Part shown: one piece after another, positions 61,157-64,000 of the stretch
Numbering within the stretch: the stretch's first letter is position 1
Layout: each line of letters opens with the position of its first letter
Assembly: GCF_001704295.1 (NCBI RefSeq)
Contig: NZ_CP012334.1
Coordinates: 4,414,084 to 4,478,083 of the forward strand
Source: Bordetella sp. H567
GTDB lineage: Bacteria; Pseudomonadota; Gammaproteobacteria; Burkholderiales; Burkholderiaceae_B
Length of the DNA stretch: 64,000 nucleotides
Direction: 5' to 3'
Made by a program: the position numbers and the translations under genes
Notes under the pieces: model-generated
What the model was told of the DNA's origin: nothing
The model's database searches: none
What the model saw: the letters and a program-made list of their open reading frames with translations, nothing else

Positions 61157-63996
61157 ACCAACCGACAAATAACCCGCTGGTCCGGCTGGCGGAGGCCGGA
61201 CAGGCCATATGGCTGGATTTCCTCAGCCGTGACTTCCTCGCGCAGGGCGGCCTGGACAAGCTGGTGCGCGAAGACAGCCTGACGGGCGTCACGTCGAACC
61301 CTTCCATCTTCGAAAAGGCGATGGGCCATGGGGAAGCCTACGACGAACAGCTGCACGCCATCCTGTACCAGACCGACGCCGAACCGGGCGACGTCTACGA
61401 AAAGCTGGCGGTGCGCGACATCCAGACCGCGGCCGACGCGCTGCGGCCGGTGTACGACCGCCTGAACGGCAAGGACGGCTACGTCAGCCTGGAGGTTTCG
61501 CCCTACCTGGCCTACGACACCGAAGGCACGCAGGCGGAAGCACGCCGCCTGTGGCAGGCGGTGGACCGTCCCAACCTGATGATCAAGGTGCCCGGCACGC
61601 CCGACGGCGTGCCCGCGATACGCCAGCTGATCGAGGAAGGCATCAACGTCAACGTCACGCTATTGTTTTCGCGCGACGCCTACCGCGCTGTCGCGCTGGC
61701 CTACATCGAGGGCCTGGAGGCCCGCGTCAAGGCGGGCAAGCCGGTGGACAGGATGGCCAGCGTGGCCAGCTTCTTCGTCAGCCGCATCGACACCCGCATC
61801 GACAAGAAAATCGACGACGCATTGAAGCAGCCCGGCGCGGACAGCGCCCGGCTGAACGCGCTCAAGGGCAGGATCGCCATCGCCAACGCCAAGCTGGCCT
61901 ACCAGGACTACCTGGAACTGATCGGCCAGGACCGCTGGAAAGCGCTGGCGCAAAAGGGCGCGCAGCCGCAGCGCCTGCTGTGGGCGTCCACCGGCACCAA
62001 GAACCCCGCCTACCCCGCCACGCTCTACGTGGACGAGCTGATCGGGCCGGACACGGTCAACACCATGCCCACGGCGACGATGGACGCATTCCGCCAGGGC
62101 GGCAGGGTCGAAGTCACGCTGACGCGCGACGTCGATAAGGCGCGCCGCGAACTGGACGACGCGAAGGCGCTGGGCCTGGACCTGGACACCGTCACGCGCG
62201 AACTCGTGGACGACGGCACGCGGCAGTTTTCCGATGCCTTCGATGCACTGCTGGGCGCGGTGGCGGCCAAGCGCCTGACCTACCTGGGCGAGCAGATCAA
62301 CGGCGTTGCCTGCGACTTGCCCAAGCCCCTGGCCGAAGCCGTCGAAAAATGCCTGGACCGCGCCCGCGCGGACGGCTGGATGCGGCGCCTGTGGCAGCAT
62401 GATGCCGCCCTGTGGACCGGACAGCAGGAAGACCGCTGGGTCGGCTGGCTGGCCGCTGGCCAAGGCAAGCAGGTCGATGCCGATGCCATTGCCGCCCTGG
62501 CGCGCGACCTGCAGGCGGAACGCTACACCGATGCCGTGCTGCTGGGCATGGGCGGTTCCAGCCTGGGCCCGGAAGTGCTGGCGCAGGCCCTGGGAGAATC
62601 CGGCCAGGGCCTGGCGCTGCATGCGCTGGACTCCACCAACCCGGAAGAAATATGCGCCGTGGAACGCGGCATCGATATCGCGCGCACCCTGTTCATCGTC
62701 TCCAGCAAGTCAGGCTCGACGCTGGAGCCGGAAATCCTGAACGCGTACTTCCATGCCGCCACCGTGGCGGCGGTGGGCCAGGAAAACGCGGGCAAGCATT
62801 TCGTCGCCATCACGGACCCCGGCTCCAAGCTGGAGGCCGCCGCCAGGCAGGCGGGCTATCGCGCGATCTTCCATGGCGACCCGGCGATCGGCGGCCGCTA
62901 CTCCGTGCTGTCGGTCTTCGGCATGGTGCCGCTGGGCATCCTGGGCCATAACGTCGCCCACTTCCTGGAAACCACGCAAACCATGGTGCGCGCCTGCGGG
63001 CCGTCGTCACCGCCGTCGGTGAACCCCGGCATGCGCCTGGGCGCGATCCTGGGCGAAGCCGCACGGGCCGGCCGCGACAAGCTCACGGTCTTCGCCTCGC
63101 CCACCGTGGCCAGCATCGGCTCCTGGCTGGAACAGCTGCTGGCCGAATCCACCGGCAAGCACGGCAAGGGCATCGTCCCCGTGGACCTGGAACCCATCGG
63201 CACGCCGGACGTCTACGGACAGGACCGCGTGTTCGCCTACCTGCGCTGCGCCGAGGACGACACCACCCAGCTCGACGCCAAGGTCCAGGCCCTGGCCGCC
63301 GCCGGCCAGCCCGTCATACGCATCACCATGCCGCGCCGTGCCGCCATCGGCCAGGAATTCTTCCGCTGGGAAATCGCCACTGCCGTGGCGGGCGCCGTGA
63401 TCGGCATCGATCCCTTCGACCAGCCCGACGTGGAAGCCAGCAAGATCAAGACCCGCGCGCTGACGGACGCCTACGAAAAGACCGGCAAGCTGCCGCCTGA
63501 AACGCCTATCGCCGAAGACGGCGACCTGGCCTTCTACGGCGATGCCGCGCTGGCCGCCGACGGCACGGCCGAAGGCGTGCTGCGTGCTCACCTGGCCCGC
63601 CTGGGCCAGGGCGACTATGCCGCCGTGCTGGCCTACGTCGCGCGCAACGCCGCGCATGAACGCCAGATCGCCAACCTGCGCATGACGATGCGCGACCGCT
63701 ACAAGGTCGCCACGGTGGGCGGCTTCGGGCCGCGCTTCCTGCATTCGACGGGACAGGCCTACAAGGGCGGGCCCAACAGCGGGGTATTCCTGCAGATCAC
63801 CGCCGATCCGGCGCGCGACCTGTCCGTGCCGGGACGCAAGATCAGCTTCGGCACCGTGCAGGCCGCGCAGGCGCTGGGCGACCTGCAGGTACTGGCTGAA
63901 CGCGGGCGGCGCTATCTGCGCGTGCACATACGCGGCGGCGACGTGGAAAGCGGCCTGGCGCGCCTGGCCAAGGCCGTCAAGCAAGTGACGAACTAA
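61153..63996 (+). CDS. tal-pgi: bifunctional transaldolase / glucose-6-phosphate isomerase
   Basis: A 947-residue natural fusion. The transaldolase part (1 to about 365) begins PLVRLAEAGQAIWLDFLSRDF and has TGVTSNPSIFEKA and the Schiff-base Lys145 in NLMIKVPGT. The isomerase part (about 375-947) has LLGMGGSSLGPEVL, IVSSKSGSTLEPE and the C-terminal sugar-isomerase fold with GQDRVFAYL. Fusion of these two enzymes is known in some bacteria. ATGA overlap with tkt implies one transcript, so the operon links the non-oxidative pentose phosphate branch to glucose 6-phosphate. The gene is complete; the stop is four bases from the window end. Confidence 0.95.
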   Translation: MNQPTNNPLVRLAEAGQAIWLDFLSRDFLAQGGLDKLVREDSLTGVTSNPSIFEKAMGHGEAYDEQLHAILYQTDAEPGDVYEKLAVRDIQTAADALRPVYDRLNGKDGYVSLEVSPYLAYDTEGTQAEARRLWQAVDRPNLMIKVPGTPDGVPAIRQLIEEGINVNVTLLFSRDAYRAVALAYIEGLEARVKAGKPVDRMASVASFFVSRIDTRIDKKIDDALKQPGADSARLNALKGRIAIANAKLAYQDYLELIGQDRWKALAQKGAQPQRLLWASTGTKNPAYPATLYVDELIGPDTVNTMPTATMDAFRQGGRVEVTLTRDVDKARRELDDAKALGLDLDTVTRELVDDGTRQFSDAFDALLGAVAAKRLTYLGEQINGVACDLPKPLAEAVEKCLDRARADGWMRRLWQHDAALWTGQQEDRWVGWLAAGQGKQVDADAIAALARDLQAERYTDAVLLGMGGSSLGPEVLAQALGESGQGLALHALDSTNPEEICAVERGIDIARTLFIVSSKSGSTLEPEILNAYFHAATVAAVGQENAGKHFVAITDPGSKLEAAARQAGYRAIFHGDPAIGGRYSVLSVFGMVPLGILGHNVAHFLETTQTMVRACGPSSPPSVNPGMRLGAILGEAARAGRDKLTVFASPTVASIGSWLEQLLAESTGKHGKGIVPVDLEPIGTPDVYGQDRVFAYLRCAEDDTTQLDAKVQALAAAGQPVIRITMPRRAAIGQEFFRWEIATAVAGAVIGIDPFDQPDVEASKIKTRALTDAYEKTGKLPPETPIAEDGDLAFYGDAALAADGTAEGVLRAHLARLGQGDYAAVLAYVARNAAHERQIANLRMTMRDRYKVATVGGFGPRFLHSTGQAYKGGPNSGVFLQITADPARDLSVPGRKISFGTVQAAQALGDLQVLAERGRRYLRVHIRGGDVESGLARLAKAVKQVTN

Positions 63997-64000
63997 TCGG

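Overview
The window reads as chromosomal DNA of a high-GC betaproteobacterium. The mix of Bug/Tct-type tripartite tricarboxylate transport genes, a Tol-Pal operon and an Alcaligenaceae-style gene content points to Bordetella or a close relative such as Achromobacter. That assignment is an inference from gene content, not a sequence match. Genes are tightly packed with many ATGA or TGATG overlaps. I saw no rRNA, tRNA, CRISPR array or complete insertion sequence.

Layout. (1) 15-7139: an NAD-dependent beta-hydroxyacid dehydrogenase, a GhrA-like reductase, and a minus-strand run rppH-tctD-tctE-tctB-tctA, a two-component system next to a tricarboxylate carrier without its binding protein. (2) 7206-14365: proS, then ybgC-tolQ-tolR-tolA-tolB-pal-cpoB. 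(3) 14369-16335: a FecCD-type permease and ATPase directly behind cpoB, with no binding protein. (4) 16280-37291: a complete minus-strand type VI secretion (T6SS) island in the order tssA-B-C-hcp-E-F-G-clpV-unknown445-DUF4280 tip-vgrG-small90-tssJ-K-L-M. tssL carries a one-base frameshift at a G8 tract. (5) 37604-41126: an alpha/beta hydrolase, a Pro/Ser-rich protein that looks like a secreted effector, and a MocR-type regulator. (6) 41353-47048: a hybrid histidine kinase, CheR, CheB and REC-kinase signalling cassette. (7) 47002-49851: an operon of beta-propeller, NodB-like deacetylase and fatty acid hydroxylase. (8) 50081-53868: a methyltransferase, a PepSY-TM protein behind a possible Fur box, a 2-keto-4-pentenoate hydratase-like enzyme and an IclR regulator. 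(9) 54049-58022: Bug binding protein, enoyl-CoA hydratase and NDP-forming acyl-CoA synthetase. (10) 58211-63996: polyphosphate glucokinase, transketolase and a fused transaldolase/glucose-6-phosphate isomerase.

The main points of interest are the T6SS island with an unrecognised 445-residue protein and a broken tssL, a G10 tract inside tolB that coincides with a drop in GC, and the proline-rich effector candidate with two SH3-ligand-like motifs preceded by a tandem direct repeat.
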